Below are positions 50,441 to 59,881 of a stretch of DNA of 64,000 bases, piece after piece (position 1 is the first letter of the stretch; each line of letters begins with the position of its first letter). The DNA lies in the NCBI GenBank assembly GCA_963794165.1, contig CAWCCT010000009.1, forward strand, positions 558,001-622,000. Direction: 5' to 3'. Source of the stretch: PALSA-350 sp963794165 (GTDB taxonomy: Bacteria > Acidobacteriota > Terriglobia > Terriglobales > Acidobacteriaceae). Under the pieces are notes generated by a model, which saw only the letters and a program-made list of their open reading frames with translations, was not told the DNA's origin and did no database searches. The position numbers and the translations under genes were made by a program.

Positions 50441-53400
50441 CTAAAACTTAGCCGGCACCACTTCCCCGCGCGTTTTGCTGGCCAAGAATTCCAGGCCGGA
50501 CTTAACAATCACATACAGCACCGGGATAAAGATCAGGTTCAGGATGGTCGAAAGCAGCATCCCGCCGACAACCGTGGTGCCTACAGAACGCCGCCCCAGT
50601 GCGCCCGCGCCGGTGGCAAAGTACAGCGGAAGCACGCCGAGGATGAACGCAAATGAAGTCATCAGAATAGGCCGTAGCCGAAGCTCCGCCGCCTCAATCG
50701 CAGCCTCGAAAATCGACTTACCCTGGCCACGAATCTGCTCCGCGAATTCCACGATCAAAATAGAGTTCTTCGCCGAAAGCCCGATCAGCATCACCAGTCC
50801 GATCTGACAATACACGTCGTTGGACATGCCGCGCAGGGTGACCAATCCCAACGCACCCAACACCGCTGTGGGTACAGCCAGCAAGATGATGAAGGGAAGA
50901 GCGAAGCTCTCATATTGTGCCGAGAGCGTGAGGTAAACCACCAGGATCCCAAGGCCGAAGATGAGCACCGCCTTGCCACCTGCCTCGATTTCCTCTAGTG
51001 ATAGCCCAGTCCAGGAGTAGGTCATTCCCTGAATCATGTTCTTCTTGGCCAAAGCCTCCATGTTGGCCAGGCCTTCTCCTGTGCTGTATCCGGGAGCGGC
51101 AGAGCCATCGATCTCAGCCGAGCGGAAGAGATTGTAATGACTAATGACCTGCGGCCCGGACTGTTGTGCGATCGTTACCAGGTTGTCCAGCGTTACCATT
51201 TGCCCGGAGTCGGAACGCACATAGAACTTTCGCAGATCTCCGGGGGTCATGCGAGCCGATTGTCTGGCTTGCACGTAAACCCGATACGACCGGTTGTTGT
51301 AATTAAAATCGTTGACATAAGCGGAGCCCATGTACACGCTCAACGCGGAACTTATCTGGTTGAGCGAGACACCTAAGGCTTTCGCCTTCTCTCGATCGAT
51401 GCTGATCAGCAGCTGAGGATCGCTCGCCGTGTAGCTGGTGTATAGGCCGACCAGTTGATTTCCTTGACGGCTCGCTCCGACGATCTGGTGGGCCACGCGG
51501 TCCAGATCCTGCAGCGTATTACGCCCCAGATCCTGCAGTTCGAAAGTAAATCCGCCGAAGTTACCCAACCCCTGAATGGCCGGCGGTTCGAAGATAGCCA
51601 CCAGGCCGCCCGGCACAGCAAACAGTTTCGGCGCCAGCGTGGCATAGATTTCCGCCGCCGAATGGCCGTCGCCCTTTTTCTTACGCAGATCGACCGACTT
51701 GAGCGGAACAAAGATTATCCCGTAATTGGAGGAGCTGCCCCCGCTGAGGCTGAATCCCATGACGGCAAATGTCCCGAAGACGTCATCGTTCTGGCGGATG
51801 ATTTTTACGGCCTTATCAGCCACGTCCGTGGTGTAGGTGAGGGACGCGCCGGGCGGCGTTTGCACAATACAGATCAGATAATTCTGGTCTTCCGTTGGCA
51901 GGAAGGCGGTCGGCGTATGGTTATAAAGGTAAACCGTCCCGGCTAGGCCGCAGACAAAGAGCGCCAGCACCACGTAGCGCAACTGCAACACGTGGCGAAT
52001 AGCCTTCCCGTAGAAAACCGTTGTGCCCACGATCGCCCGATCGATCAACCCTAACAGGCCGCGTTTGTGTTTCTCCCCGCGCAGGAAGATTGCCGCGAGT
52101 GCCGGGGACAACGTCAGCGCGTTGAAAGCGGAGATCGCGATCGAGAAGGCAATGGTAAGAGAAAACTGCTTATAGAGAATGCCGGTAGTGCCGGGAAAGA
52201 AAGAGACCGGCACAAACACTGAGATGAGCACCAGCGAAGTAGCGATGACCGCGCTGGTGACCTCGGCCATCGCCACGGACGTAGCCGTGTGCGGGTCGGT
52301 TTGGTCATCATTGATATGGCGCTGCACATTCTCGATGACCACGATGGCATCGTCCACCACCAGGCCCGTCGCCAGCGTGATGCCGAACATGGTCAGCGAA
52401 TTTATAGAAAAGCCGAAGATCTTGATGAAGGCGAACGTCCCCACCAGGGAGACCGGGATGGTGATGGCAGGGATGATGGTTGCGCGCCAGTCGAGCAAAA
52501 ACAGAAAGATGACAACAATGACAATGACAATTGCTTCGCCCAGGGTGCCCACGACTTCGCGGATAGAGTCGCCGATGACGGTGGTGGTGTCGAATGGAAT
52601 CACATACGTCATCCCTGGAGGAAATGATTTGGCCAGATCGTCAAGGGCTGCCTTGGCCGCGCGGTCGACCGCAAGCGCGTTGGCATTGCTAAGCTGCTGC
52701 ACGCCAACACCGATGGCGTCTTGGCCGTTGTAGTTGAGGTCGGTCGAGTAAGTCTCCGCGCCTAGCTCCGCATAGCCCACATCCTTCAACTGAACAATGC
52801 CGCCAGGGCTATTTTTTACAATGATGTTGTCAAACTCTGCCGGCGACGAAAGTCTGCCAATCACGCGCACCGGGATCTGGTAGGTCTGCTTCTCATCGGA
52901 AGGAGGCTGGCCAACCTGGCCGGCTGGAATCTCAACGTTCTGCTCCGCCAGCGCATTGGTCACATCGGCGCTGGTCAAGCCGCGAGCCGCCAGGCGCGCA
53001 GGGTCGAGCCACAGGCGCATGGCATACCGCCGCTCGCCGAAGATGACCACATCGCCCACGCCCGGGATGCGCTTGAGCGCGTCTTTCACATAAACGTCGA
53101 GGTAGTTGCTGATAAAAAGATCGGAGTAGCGCCCGTCAGGAGAATAAAAAGCCGCCGCGAACACGAAGTTGGAGTTCGCTTTGGTGATAGTGATGCCGGT
53201 GTTGTTCACCACCTGCGGCAGGCGGCCCGTCGCGGCCGAGACGCGATTCTGTACGTCGACGGCAGCAATATCGAGGCTGTAGCCCGTTTGGAAAGTAGTG
53301 GTAATGGCGCTGGTTCCGTCATTGGAACTGGTGGACTGGATGTAGTTCATCCCCTGCACACCATTGATCTGCTGTTCCAGCGGAATGGTTACCGCGGACT

Positions 53401-53572
53401 CGACCGTCTGCGCGTTCGCGCCCACATAGTTGCTGGTTACGGTAACCTGCGGCGGCGCCAGGGTCGGGTACAGGGAGATGGGCAGCGTAGGAATGCAGAC
53501 CGCTCCGGCCAGAATGATGAGCAGGGCGCAGACAGTTGCAAACACCGGCCGGTGGATAAAAAAATCAACCAC
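50441..53572 (-). CDS. RND efflux transporter, HAE1 (AcrB/MexB) type
   Basis: This is a 1043-residue inner-membrane drug/proton antiporter. The opening VDFFIHRPVFATVCALLI is that of AcrB/MexB. Twelve helices and two large periplasmic loops are present, with the helix-4 proton-relay region GLVVDDAIVVIENV carrying the paired Asp. I take the GTG at 53572, with AAGGGAG upstream, as start, giving the normal AcrB length; the open frame extends to 53623. It works with the adaptor encoded just upstream. No TolC-like outer-membrane factor is in the window. Confidence 0.93.
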   Translation of the reverse strand: MVDFFIHRPVFATVCALLIILAGAVCIPTLPISLYPTLAPPQVTVTSNYVGANAQTVESAVTIPLEQQINGVQGMNYIQSTSSNDGTSAITTTFQTGYSLDIAAVDVQNRVSAATGRLPQVVNNTGITITKANSNFVFAAAFYSPDGRYSDLFISNYLDVYVKDALKRIPGVGDVVIFGERRYAMRLWLDPARLAARGLTSADVTNALAEQNVEIPAGQVGQPPSDEKQTYQIPVRVIGRLSSPAEFDNIIVKNSPGGIVQLKDVGYAELGAETYSTDLNYNGQDAIGVGVQQLSNANALAVDRAAKAALDDLAKSFPPGMTYVIPFDTTTVIGDSIREVVGTLGEAIVIVIVVIFLFLLDWRATIIPAITIPVSLVGTFAFIKIFGFSINSLTMFGITLATGLVVDDAIVVIENVQRHINDDQTDPHTATSVAMAEVTSAVIATSLVLISVFVPVSFFPGTTGILYKQFSLTIAFSIAISAFNALTLSPALAAIFLRGEKHKRGLLGLIDRAIVGTTVFYGKAIRHVLQLRYVVLALFVCGLAGTVYLYNHTPTAFLPTEDQNYLICIVQTPPGASLTYTTDVADKAVKIIRQNDDVFGTFAVMGFSLSGGSSSNYGIIFVPLKSVDLRKKKGDGHSAAEIYATLAPKLFAVPGGLVAIFEPPAIQGLGNFGGFTFELQDLGRNTLQDLDRVAHQIVGASRQGNQLVGLYTSYTASDPQLLISIDREKAKALGVSLNQISSALSVYMGSAYVNDFNYNNRSYRVYVQARQSARMTPGDLRKFYVRSDSGQMVTLDNLVTIAQQSGPQVISHYNLFRSAEIDGSAAPGYSTGEGLANMEALAKKNMIQGMTYSWTGLSLEEIEAGGKAVLIFGLGILVVYLTLSAQYESFALPFIILLAVPTAVLGALGLVTLRGMSNDVYCQIGLVMLIGLSAKNSILIVEFAEQIRGQGKSIFEAAIEAAELRLRPILMTSFAFILGVLPLYFATGAGALGRRSVGTTVVGGMLLSTILNLIFIPVLYVIVKSGLEFLASKTRGEVVPAKF

Positions 53573-53655
53573 GAGAACGCTCCCTTTGGTTTGCGCAACC
53601 GGATTGCGGGTCGCGCTGCGCACCGGCTATGAAGCTCAGAGGCTGTTACTGATAT

Positions 53656-54744
53656 CTAGCCCAAAGGCTGTACTGGGGCGCCATCCGCCAGGAACTGCGT
53701 ACCCGACACAATGACTTTTTCTCCATTTTCGAGGCCGCTGATAACCGCGTAGTCGTTACCCACGGTGTCGCCGACCGTGATGGGCCGCTGCTTGGCAAAA
53801 TACTTACCACCCTGGTTGGTGGCGACGTAGACAAAAGTCTGGCCGCCCAGACGGGTGACCGCCAACACCGGCACGACCGGGATTGAAGAAGTTGTCCATA
53901 CCACCCGCGCCTTGATCTGTTGCAGGTTCCGCAGCTTGCCCAAGTCTGCTTTGACCGGGGCCTTGGCCAGGATTCCCTGCAGTCCGTTATCTACCTGGGG
54001 AGAAATAAAGTCGATGGCGGTGTGTTCCAGTACATTTTCCTGGTTGTCGAGAATCACCACCTGCAGACCCTTACGGATTTGGGTCACGCGTTCGGTAGGG
54101 ATATAGATGTAGGCTTCGAGGTCGCGGTTTTCATCCACCGTAGTGAGCAACGTTGTCGCAGAGACGTAGTCGCCCAGGTGCACCGGAACATCGCCCACGA
54201 TGCCGTCGAATGGCGCCGCGATGTGGTAATAGCCAAGCTGCTTCTTCTGGCTCTGGGTCGTCGCCACGGCAGATTCATAATCCGCTTGAGAATTCTTATA
54301 GGACTGTTCTGCCTGGTCGAAAGCATCGCGGCTGGATACGCCCTGCTCGAAAAGTTTGCGCTGCCGCTCCACTTCGATCTGGTTGTACTGGAAGACGGCG
54401 AGCTTTTGCTGTTCCGTCGCGTGCGAGGAGGCGACTGTCGCTTCCTGCTTGGCAGGGTCGATTTCCATCAGTATCTGGCCGGTGTGCACCCGGTCGCCGG
54501 AATGCACGTAGATCCTGACCAGGTTGCCGTCTACCTGAGGATTGATGGTAGCCGAGCGCCGGGACTTGATGGTCGAGACATACTCATCGTATTGCGGGAC
54601 CGGAGCGGCCGCGATGGTCTCTGTTTGCACGGGCATCGCCTGTGGCGCTGCTTGCGGCGGACCTTGCTTGGCGCAAGCTGTGAACGCCAGCACGGCCAAG
54701 GGCATGCATCGTTTGATCCAAACGGGAAGCCTTCTCAAAACCAA
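53656..54744 (-). CDS. RND efflux periplasmic adaptor (membrane fusion protein)
   Basis: This is a 362-residue adaptor lipoprotein: signal with a lipobox-like Cys (MPLAVLAFTACAKQ), beta-barrel and lipoyl parts (VDGNLVRIYVHSGDRVHTGQIL) and a helical hairpin (about residues 115-180). YYHIAAPFDGIVGD is the typical lipoyl second half. It joins the RND pump to an outer-membrane channel. It is co-transcribed with the pump gene downstream. Substrates are not predictable. Confidence 0.92.
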   Translation of the reverse strand: MVLRRLPVWIKRCMPLAVLAFTACAKQGPPQAAPQAMPVQTETIAAAPVPQYDEYVSTIKSRRSATINPQVDGNLVRIYVHSGDRVHTGQILMEIDPAKQEATVASSHATEQQKLAVFQYNQIEVERQRKLFEQGVSSRDAFDQAEQSYKNSQADYESAVATTQSQKKQLGYYHIAAPFDGIVGDVPVHLGDYVSATTLLTTVDENRDLEAYIYIPTERVTQIRKGLQVVILDNQENVLEHTAIDFISPQVDNGLQGILAKAPVKADLGKLRNLQQIKARVVWTTSSIPVVPVLAVTRLGGQTFVYVATNQGGKYFAKQRPITVGDTVGNDYAVISGLENGEKVIVSGTQFLADGAPVQPLG

Positions 54745-54890
54745 ATCCTCAGACGCAACGAATGCTGCAGAAACGCTTGCGTTTCTTTCCTTTTACCTTG
54801 AACAGGAGAACTTAACTCTAACAGTGACCGTTGGATGAGGTTGCATCGAAGCTTGCTTCAGAAATTTTAAAGCCTGAGCAAAAGGTCACT

Positions 54891-55907
54891 TCATCCCATT
54901 CCCAAAATGATCTTTCCCTTATGCTGGCCCGACTCCATCAGGCGGTGGGCGTCCGCGGCCTGGTCGAGGGGAAAGATTGAGTCGACGACGGGGCGCAGCT
55001 GTCCAGTACCGAACAGTGGCCACAGCTCCTGTTCCACGGCTCTGGCGAGCGAAGACTTTTCCTGCACCGACCGGGGGCGAAGGGTCGAGCCGGTAATCAG
55101 CAGCCGCTTCACCATGATGGCCCGCAGGTCGGCGGTAACCTGGCTGCCGTGGGAGGTGGCGATATGCACCAGCCGGCCACCGGTGGCCAGCAGGTCGAGA
55201 TGCTTGGGAAAGTAGTCGCCGCCTATCATGTCGAGGATGGCATCGAGGCCATGCGGTTGGGCCCAGCGGGCGATTTCCGCGGCCCAGTCTCCCGAGCCGT
55301 ATTTGGTCCGATAGTTGACCGCGATTTCGGCGCCCAGACCGCGGCAGAAGCTGCATTTCTCGTCCGAGCCGGCGGTGGTGGCGACGCGGGCGCCAAAAGC
55401 GCGGGCCATCTGGATGGCCATGGTTCCAATGCCGCTCGATCCCCCCTGGACCAGAAAGAGATTGCCGGCAAAGAGGCGGCGTGGCTCAAAGAGATTGGCC
55501 CATACAGTGATGACCGCCTCGGGCAAAGCTGCCGCGTCGCGAATCGATACACCGGCTGGCACCGCCATGCACTGGCCTTCGGGGACGGCGCAATATTCGG
55601 CATAGCCTCCGCCGGCCACCAGGGCGCAGACGGCGTCCCCCATCTGCCAGCGCGAACTGGCACTGGCGCCGACCTCGACGACGTGCCCAGAGAGCTCCAT
55701 GCCAAGGATGGGGGAAGCGCCGGGCGGAGGGGGATAATGCCCTTGCCGCTGCAGCAGGTCGGCGCGATTGACCCCGGCCGCGACGGTCTGGATGAGTACC
55801 TCCCCGGCGCCTGGCCGAGGGACCGGCTTGTTGGCGATGCGGAGGACCTCAGGTTCGCCGGGCGTTGCAATGTCGATGCAGCGCATGGACTCAGGAAGAG
55901 CGTTCAT
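54891..55907 (-). CDS. Quinone oxidoreductase-like MDR protein (PIG3 type)
   Basis: This 338-residue medium-chain reductase has the zinc-free quinone-reductase features: GVNRADLLQRQGHYPPPPG, the NADPH motif VQGGSSGIGTMAIQMARAFG and the WADRLG-like tail. It would reduce quinones or enones with NADPH. Its ATG overlaps, by four bases, the stop of the YhhQ-type transporter gene upstream, so they are co-transcribed. Its in vivo substrate is unknown. Confidence 0.88.
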   Translation of the reverse strand: MNALPESMRCIDIATPGEPEVLRIANKPVPRPGAGEVLIQTVAAGVNRADLLQRQGHYPPPPGASPILGMELSGHVVEVGASASSRWQMGDAVCALVAGGGYAEYCAVPEGQCMAVPAGVSIRDAAALPEAVITVWANLFEPRRLFAGNLFLVQGGSSGIGTMAIQMARAFGARVATTAGSDEKCSFCRGLGAEIAVNYRTKYGSGDWAAEIARWAQPHGLDAILDMIGGDYFPKHLDLLATGGRLVHIATSHGSQVTADLRAIMVKRLLITGSTLRPRSVQEKSSLARAVEQELWPLFGTGQLRPVVDSIFPLDQAADAHRLMESGQHKGKIILGMG

Positions 55908-56605
55908 GGCGTCTTCATCTCGCTGGCGGCGGGCAGAACGCGCAGCGAGAAGGGGTTGAAGTCGGTGTTGGTATCGAAAGCGTCCACACCTTCCCGGCGT
56001 TTGAGCCAGGCGACCACCTTATAGGTTAGCGGCGTAGCCAAGGTCTCATAGACCACTTTGATGAGATACGACGAGAGCATGAGCCGGATCAGGGTGGGCC
56101 GGGACACTTGCCCAGCGAAGGAGATGAGCATGACCAGAAAGGTATCGAATCCCTGGCCGACGATGGTGGACCCGATGGTGCGGGTCCAGAGCCATCTTCC
56201 GCCGGTAAGGACCTTAAGCTGGGCGAGGGTAAAGGCGTTGGCGAACTCGCCCACCCAGTAGGCGATGAGGCTGGCGGCGACAAACCGTGGCACTAGGCCG
56301 AACACTGTTTCGAAAGCCTGTTGGTTATGCCAGCCGGGATCAGCGGGCAGGGCGACGGCCATGGCCCCTGCGGCGCTGAGCAGAGCGGACGCGAAGAAGC
56401 CGATCCAGATGGCGCGTCGCGACGCCCGGTAGCCATAGACCTCAGTAAAGATGTCGCCAAAGATATAGGTAATAGGAAACAGTAATTCGGCCCCGCTGAT
56501 GGTAAGGGGCCCAAGACGGCAGACCTTCTGGGCGACCAGGTTCGACACCAGCAGGACGACCACGAAGACGAGCACCAGGGAATCGAGATATTTGAAGCGG
56601 GTCAT
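55904..56605 (-). CDS. yhhQ: Queuosine precursor transporter (YhhQ/VUT family)
   Basis: This is a 233-residue membrane protein with six or so helices. Family motifs include LLFPITYIFGDIFTEVYGYRASRR (in part PITYIFGDIFTEVYGY) and IGSTIVGQGFDT. Members import preQ0/preQ1 or queuine precursors for tRNA modification. The ATG at 56605 begins MTRFKYLDSLVLVF, the normal opening; the open frame to 56650 adds a non-conserved piece. It is the first gene of a two-gene unit. Confidence 0.88.
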   Translation of the reverse strand: MTRFKYLDSLVLVFVVVLLVSNLVAQKVCRLGPLTISGAELLFPITYIFGDIFTEVYGYRASRRAIWIGFFASALLSAAGAMAVALPADPGWHNQQAFETVFGLVPRFVAASLIAYWVGEFANAFTLAQLKVLTGGRWLWTRTIGSTIVGQGFDTFLVMLISFAGQVSRPTLIRLMLSSYLIKVVYETLATPLTYKVVAWLKRREGVDAFDTNTDFNPFSLRVLPAASEMKTP

Positions 56606-56973
56606 CCATCTGCAGTTATAGCCTAGCCGGGCGGAGCATGGTCGCATCATCGGGCACGGCGATGTGATATCTAGGAAAAATGGAATCTGCGACCTAATAG
56701 ACAGTCAAGGCCCGGAGGGCCGGTGGCTAAACGTGAGCCCAGCGGAAGGGCTGGGATATTGAAGGAGATGAACGAGCGCCGTAGGTGCGGCACTCCTCCC
56801 CCAACCCGATTTCACCATACCCTGTCGCGGCGCAGTCTCGTCCAACGAAACCAACGCAACCGAAATGAACAATCCGCTTATTTGGACAGCTCTGTGTTTT
56901 GACACCCCATATCTGAGTTGCTAGAGTTGAGGTTGGTCGACTCCGGCCGGCCCGAGGCTACGGGCCAAGGAAC
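56606..56973 (+). other. Intergenic region without a gene
   Basis: These 368 bp before the tRNA contain no credible open frame. Short self-complementary pieces, such as GGCCCGGAGGGCC near 56709 and GCCCAGCGGAAGGGCTGGG near 56738, look like remnants of dispersed hairpin repeats. A promoter for the tRNA should be here, but I could not place it. Confidence 0.45.
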
Positions 56974-57051
56974 GTCCCCGTCGTCTAGCCCGGCCTAGGA
57001 CACCGCCCTTTCACGGCGATAACACGGGTTCAAATCCCGTCGGGGACGCCA
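56974..57051 (+). tRNA. tRNA-Glu (anticodon TTC)
   Basis: The acceptor stem GTCCCCG (56974-56980) pairs with CGGGGAC (57041-57047), then the discriminator G and an encoded CCA end. The anticodon stem CCGCC / GGCG(A) holds CTTTCAC with anticodon TTC. The T-arm is ACGGG TTCAAAT CCCGT. A tyrosine recombinase gene starts its coding region 60 bp beyond, so the 3' end is the probable attachment site of the element. Confidence 0.95.
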
Positions 57052-57111
57052 ACAAAATAAAAGACTTAACTGAAATCCCCTGTTTTCTCCGTGGAGCATT
57101 TTGTGGAGCAG

Positions 57112-58395
57112 TTAAGCCATCTTTTTGGCCTCCGGTGCGGTTTTCTCCGACCGGACCATCTCCACCACTTTCTGTTGTGCTGCTCGTTTCGCGGGCATCT
57201 GAGCTTGGGCGTAGATGTCCATCGTGATGCGTGACGAGCTGTGTCGCAACAACTCCTGCACCACCTTCACGTCTTCCCCATTGGCATGAAGAAGGGTCGT
57301 ATAGGTGCGCCGGAAGGTGTGCCACGTCACCCGTTTCTTGATGCCGAGTCTCTTGACCACCGGCTGGATGTAGTAGCGCATGATGGTCGACAACCACAAA
57401 GGTTGCTTTCCGCGCTTCTTTCCTGCCCGGCTGCTGTTTGCCGCGAAGACGTAGTCATCGGGATCGCGATATAGCGTTTGCTGAAACCAAGCCAGCAAAT
57501 CCTGTGCCGTGTACTCGTCCAGTGGTATTCGCTTCTGCGATGCCTCTGTCTTGCACCGGCCAACGACTTGGTCAACAACCGACCGCTGGACGTCGATGTC
57601 CAAAACCGCGAAATCGAAGTCTTGCCACCTGACTCCAGCTAACTCGCCACGACGCAGTCCGGTCGCCATATCCAGGAACAACAACACTCGCTCCCGTAAT
57701 TGAAGTTCGGCGACAATGGCCTGTATCTCGGACACTTCGAGGATGTCTGGTACGCTCTGCCGCTTTGAACTCTGGCGAACACCAGCCCCTTTGTTAGGTC
57801 CCGAGATTGGGTTGCGGTCCGTAAATTCCCAACGGATCGCATGGTTGAAGAGCACACTCATCAGATCACGAATTCGTGCCTTGCTGGCTGGCGCGAGAAG
57901 CTGCATGTCCTTCTCTTTTTCCTTCTCCTTTCGGGCAAGCCGAACAGCCTTCTTTTGTCGCCAGGTTGTATCGAACTTCAGATCCTTCAGCCATTCTTCG
58001 ACTACCGGTGCCTTGATGGAGGTCAACTCTTCCTTCCCCCAGCGTGGCCCGATCCAACGGTCTAGGTAGCTCTCATACCGATCACGGGTAGACCAAGCGC
58101 GTCCGTTCTCGCCGTTGTCGACCAGCTCCTTCAACCGGAAGTGTTCGATTACATCCTGCATCGTGATTCCACTGAATGCGTGTACTTGATTAGAGTTGAT
58201 GGCCAGTCGCCAACCCCGCACCGCTCGCTCCGCGGCAGCTTCCGTCTTGTACTGGTCAAGAGTGCCTACTAGTCTCTTTCGGCGCATGCGCCGACCAGAG
58301 GGCAGAATATGGTGCCAACTGAAGATCCAAACCGGGGTCTTGCTGCCGTTCACGTCCATATACAAAGAGCCATTTTGTTTCCGCGCTTTCCTCAA
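57112..58395 (-). CDS. Tyrosine-type site-specific recombinase / integrase
   Basis: This 427-residue phage-type integrase has a core-binding N-terminal region and a catalytic domain with ATGLRRGELAGVRW (first Arg), the WHTFRRTY box (H-x-x-R) and LLRHSSSRITMDIYAQ with the nucleophile Tyr. It reads toward the tRNA-Glu gene, the normal arrangement for an element inserted into a tRNA 3' end. The N-terminal beta-rich segment (MRKARKQNGSLYMDVNGSKTPVWIFSW, in part NGSLYMDVNG) resembles AP2-like or SAM-like integrase arms. It appears intact and could be active. Confidence 0.93.
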   Translation of the reverse strand: MRKARKQNGSLYMDVNGSKTPVWIFSWHHILPSGRRMRRKRLVGTLDQYKTEAAAERAVRGWRLAINSNQVHAFSGITMQDVIEHFRLKELVDNGENGRAWSTRDRYESYLDRWIGPRWGKEELTSIKAPVVEEWLKDLKFDTTWRQKKAVRLARKEKEKEKDMQLLAPASKARIRDLMSVLFNHAIRWEFTDRNPISGPNKGAGVRQSSKRQSVPDILEVSEIQAIVAELQLRERVLLFLDMATGLRRGELAGVRWQDFDFAVLDIDVQRSVVDQVVGRCKTEASQKRIPLDEYTAQDLLAWFQQTLYRDPDDYVFAANSSRAGKKRGKQPLWLSTIMRYYIQPVVKRLGIKKRVTWHTFRRTYTTLLHANGEDVKVVQELLRHSSSRITMDIYAQAQMPAKRAAQQKVVEMVRSEKTAPEAKKMA

Positions 58396-58597
58396 TAGAA
58401 CCTCCTCTCGCTGAGGGCGCAGAATGCATCGGTAGCCACAATGTACCCTGAAAAGCGAAGCAACAAAAGCACGCCCTCCGACGGAAGCATCAGTGGGACA
58501 CCTGAACCTTGCGGAAGTGAGGCGGGATGGGGCGGTTTTTGGGGACTGTCTTCACGTTTAGTCAAAGGAATCGCGTTTATCGCCTGATGACCAGACG

Positions 58598-58819
58598 CTA
58601 TTGCGTACCCGTCTGCCGTGCGAGCCAACTGCTCAGTTCCGAGAGCAGAAATCGCCATTGCTTTCTCTTGGCTTGTCGCAGGGGATGTCCGGGAAGATGG
58701 CCCTCGCGTGCAAGACGCATCACGGTGACTGGATGAAGTCCCAAGAATTTCCCTGCGACGATTGAATCAACGTAAGGCTCAAGGCTCACTGTCGCACTTC
58801 TAAAGCTATCGACTGCCAT
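58598..58819 (-). CDS. Excisionase-like helix-turn-helix protein
   Basis: This 73-residue protein has a winged-helix/excisionase pattern (SIVAGKFLGLHPVTVMRLAREGHLPGHPL, parts: AGKFLGLHPVTVMRLAREG, then LPGHPLRQAKRKQW). Such proteins sit beside integrases and guide excision or control their expression. The ATG at 58819 is used because the upstream extension to 58909 is not HTH-like. An inverted repeat at 58863-58884 in its promoter region may be its own operator. The pair marks a possibly mobile island. Confidence 0.8.
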   Translation of the reverse strand: MAVDSFRSATVSLEPYVDSIVAGKFLGLHPVTVMRLAREGHLPGHPLRQAKRKQWRFLLSELSSWLARQTGTQ

Positions 58820-59163
58820 GACCTTCTCCCTTCTTGGACTTTGTCGGAATCGCTTGTATTGAAATGTATATTTCACTATACATTGCCACAATACATCTGG
58901 ACTATGCAAGAAAGGGCTGAATTGGCTTGGTCAAAATACCTGATCGTGGAAGTTCGGAAGGGCGACGAAGGCATGTTGTTTCATGTTCCTTTCAAACTTT
59001 TCGGTTTAGCCAACTGACCCCAGCCCAAAATCAGGGTGCAGGTGCGAGCCACGCGCAGAGTTCGTCCGAGCATTGGTTTTCGAACCATCAACCGGTTTAT
59101 TCCTCGATGTTGAAAGAGCGATTTCCGGTATATTTGCGACACTCCCCCCTGCGGTAAAGGAAA
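58820..59163 (+). other. Intergenic region between divergent island genes
   Basis: These 344 bp hold the inverted repeat at 58863-58884 and promoters for the excisionase-like gene and for the small gene at 59164. Open frames here carry no recognisable motif and overlap the regulatory site. Confidence 0.5.
58863..58884. promoter_or_regulatory. Operator-like inverted repeat upstream of the excisionase-like gene
   Basis: The seven-base arms AATGTAT (58863-58869) and ATACATT (58878-58884) are perfectly inverted around eight bases. The site is AT-rich in a GC-rich context and lies 44 bp upstream of the HTH gene start, a fitting place for an autoregulatory site. Confidence 0.45.
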
Positions 59164-59397
59164 ATGCTCAAAAAAGATAAAAAAGATCTGACCGTTCGTG
59201 AACATCTAAAGATGATCCAATCTGACGGAGGTAAGGCCCGCTGGGCAAAGCTGACTCCTGAGGAGCGGAGCGCCCAGGCGCGCAAGATAGTAGGAGCGCG
59301 ATGGGCCAAGAAGAGGGCCGCAGAGGTTGTCCCTGTGACAAGTTCCTCCGCGAAGCCTTCAAAGCGTGCGGCAAAGAAATCGCCGAAAAACAAATAG
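59164..59397 (+). CDS. Small basic hypothetical protein
   Basis: This 77-residue protein is rich in Lys, Arg and Ala; the last third (SSAKPSKRAAKKSPKNK) resembles histone-H1-like tails and could bind nucleic acid. The first part (LKMIQSDGGKARWAKLTPEERSAQARK, in part GGKARWAKLTPEERSAQARK) is repetitive, with two GARW/GKARW-type copies. AAAGGAAA precedes the ATG. Proteins with this GGKARW pattern are met in other bacteria, but I cannot name a function. It lies on the island. Confidence 0.6.
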   Translation: MLKKDKKDLTVREHLKMIQSDGGKARWAKLTPEERSAQARKIVGARWAKKRAAEVVPVTSSSAKPSKRAAKKSPKNK

Positions 59398-59408
59398 CGT
59401 AGCCCCTG

Positions 59409-59672
59409 TCATTTCAGATTTTTCTTGCGCCGAATCCGTCCAGGTTGCCTCTGGGCTTGGGCCTCCAGGCGGAGATTCTCCGTATGCCTCTCTTTGGCAA
59501 GCTCATAAATCGCCTCCCAGGCTACGGGATATTTCTCCTTGGACCCATTGAGCTGAACGACGGCATATTGTGGCCGACTCTCAACGATAACCTCACGAGC
59601 CTTACCGTTCTGTTCCACCGAAGACGCGGTGACGAAGATTACCTGCGTTTTGCGCTCCAGCAAGACCCCCAT
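59409..59672 (-). CDS. Small hypothetical protein
   Basis: This 87-residue protein has a beta-strand rich N-terminal part (VIFVTASSVEQNGKAREVIVE) and a helical, basic C-terminal part ending in IRRKKNLK. AGGAG ten bases before the ATG at 59672 fixes the start over the upstream frame at 59708. A perfect 20-bp palindrome lies just upstream. It is convergent with the basic-protein gene. I recognise no family. Confidence 0.55.
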   Translation of the reverse strand: MGVLLERKTQVIFVTASSVEQNGKAREVIVESRPQYAVVQLNGSKEKYPVAWEAIYELAKERHTENLRLEAQAQRQPGRIRRKKNLK

Positions 59673-59702
59673 GAGCAGTTTCTCCTGTAATCGTAGTAAG
59701 AT

Positions 59703-59722
59703 ATACAAGCAATTGCTTGTAT
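59703..59722. promoter_or_regulatory. Perfect 20-bp palindrome upstream of the small gene
   Basis: The sequence ATACAAGCAATTGCTTGTAT is a perfect palindrome 30 bp upstream of the small gene's start and about 160 bp from the sigma gene. It is likely an operator for a dimeric regulator; a terminator is unlikely because no T-run follows. Confidence 0.55.
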
Positions 59723-59881
59723 GGACGCATACGATCCGTTAGGTCGGCCTGGGGATAAGCAACAGATTGGTTCAAGTCAGCGTTTTTTAAACGATTGCAC
59801 GGCTGAAGTGCTTCTACTACCTAAGCTGCGATGAGATGGCTTTTTTTGACACATCCCGGCAATTTTTTTTGGGGTCTGGAA

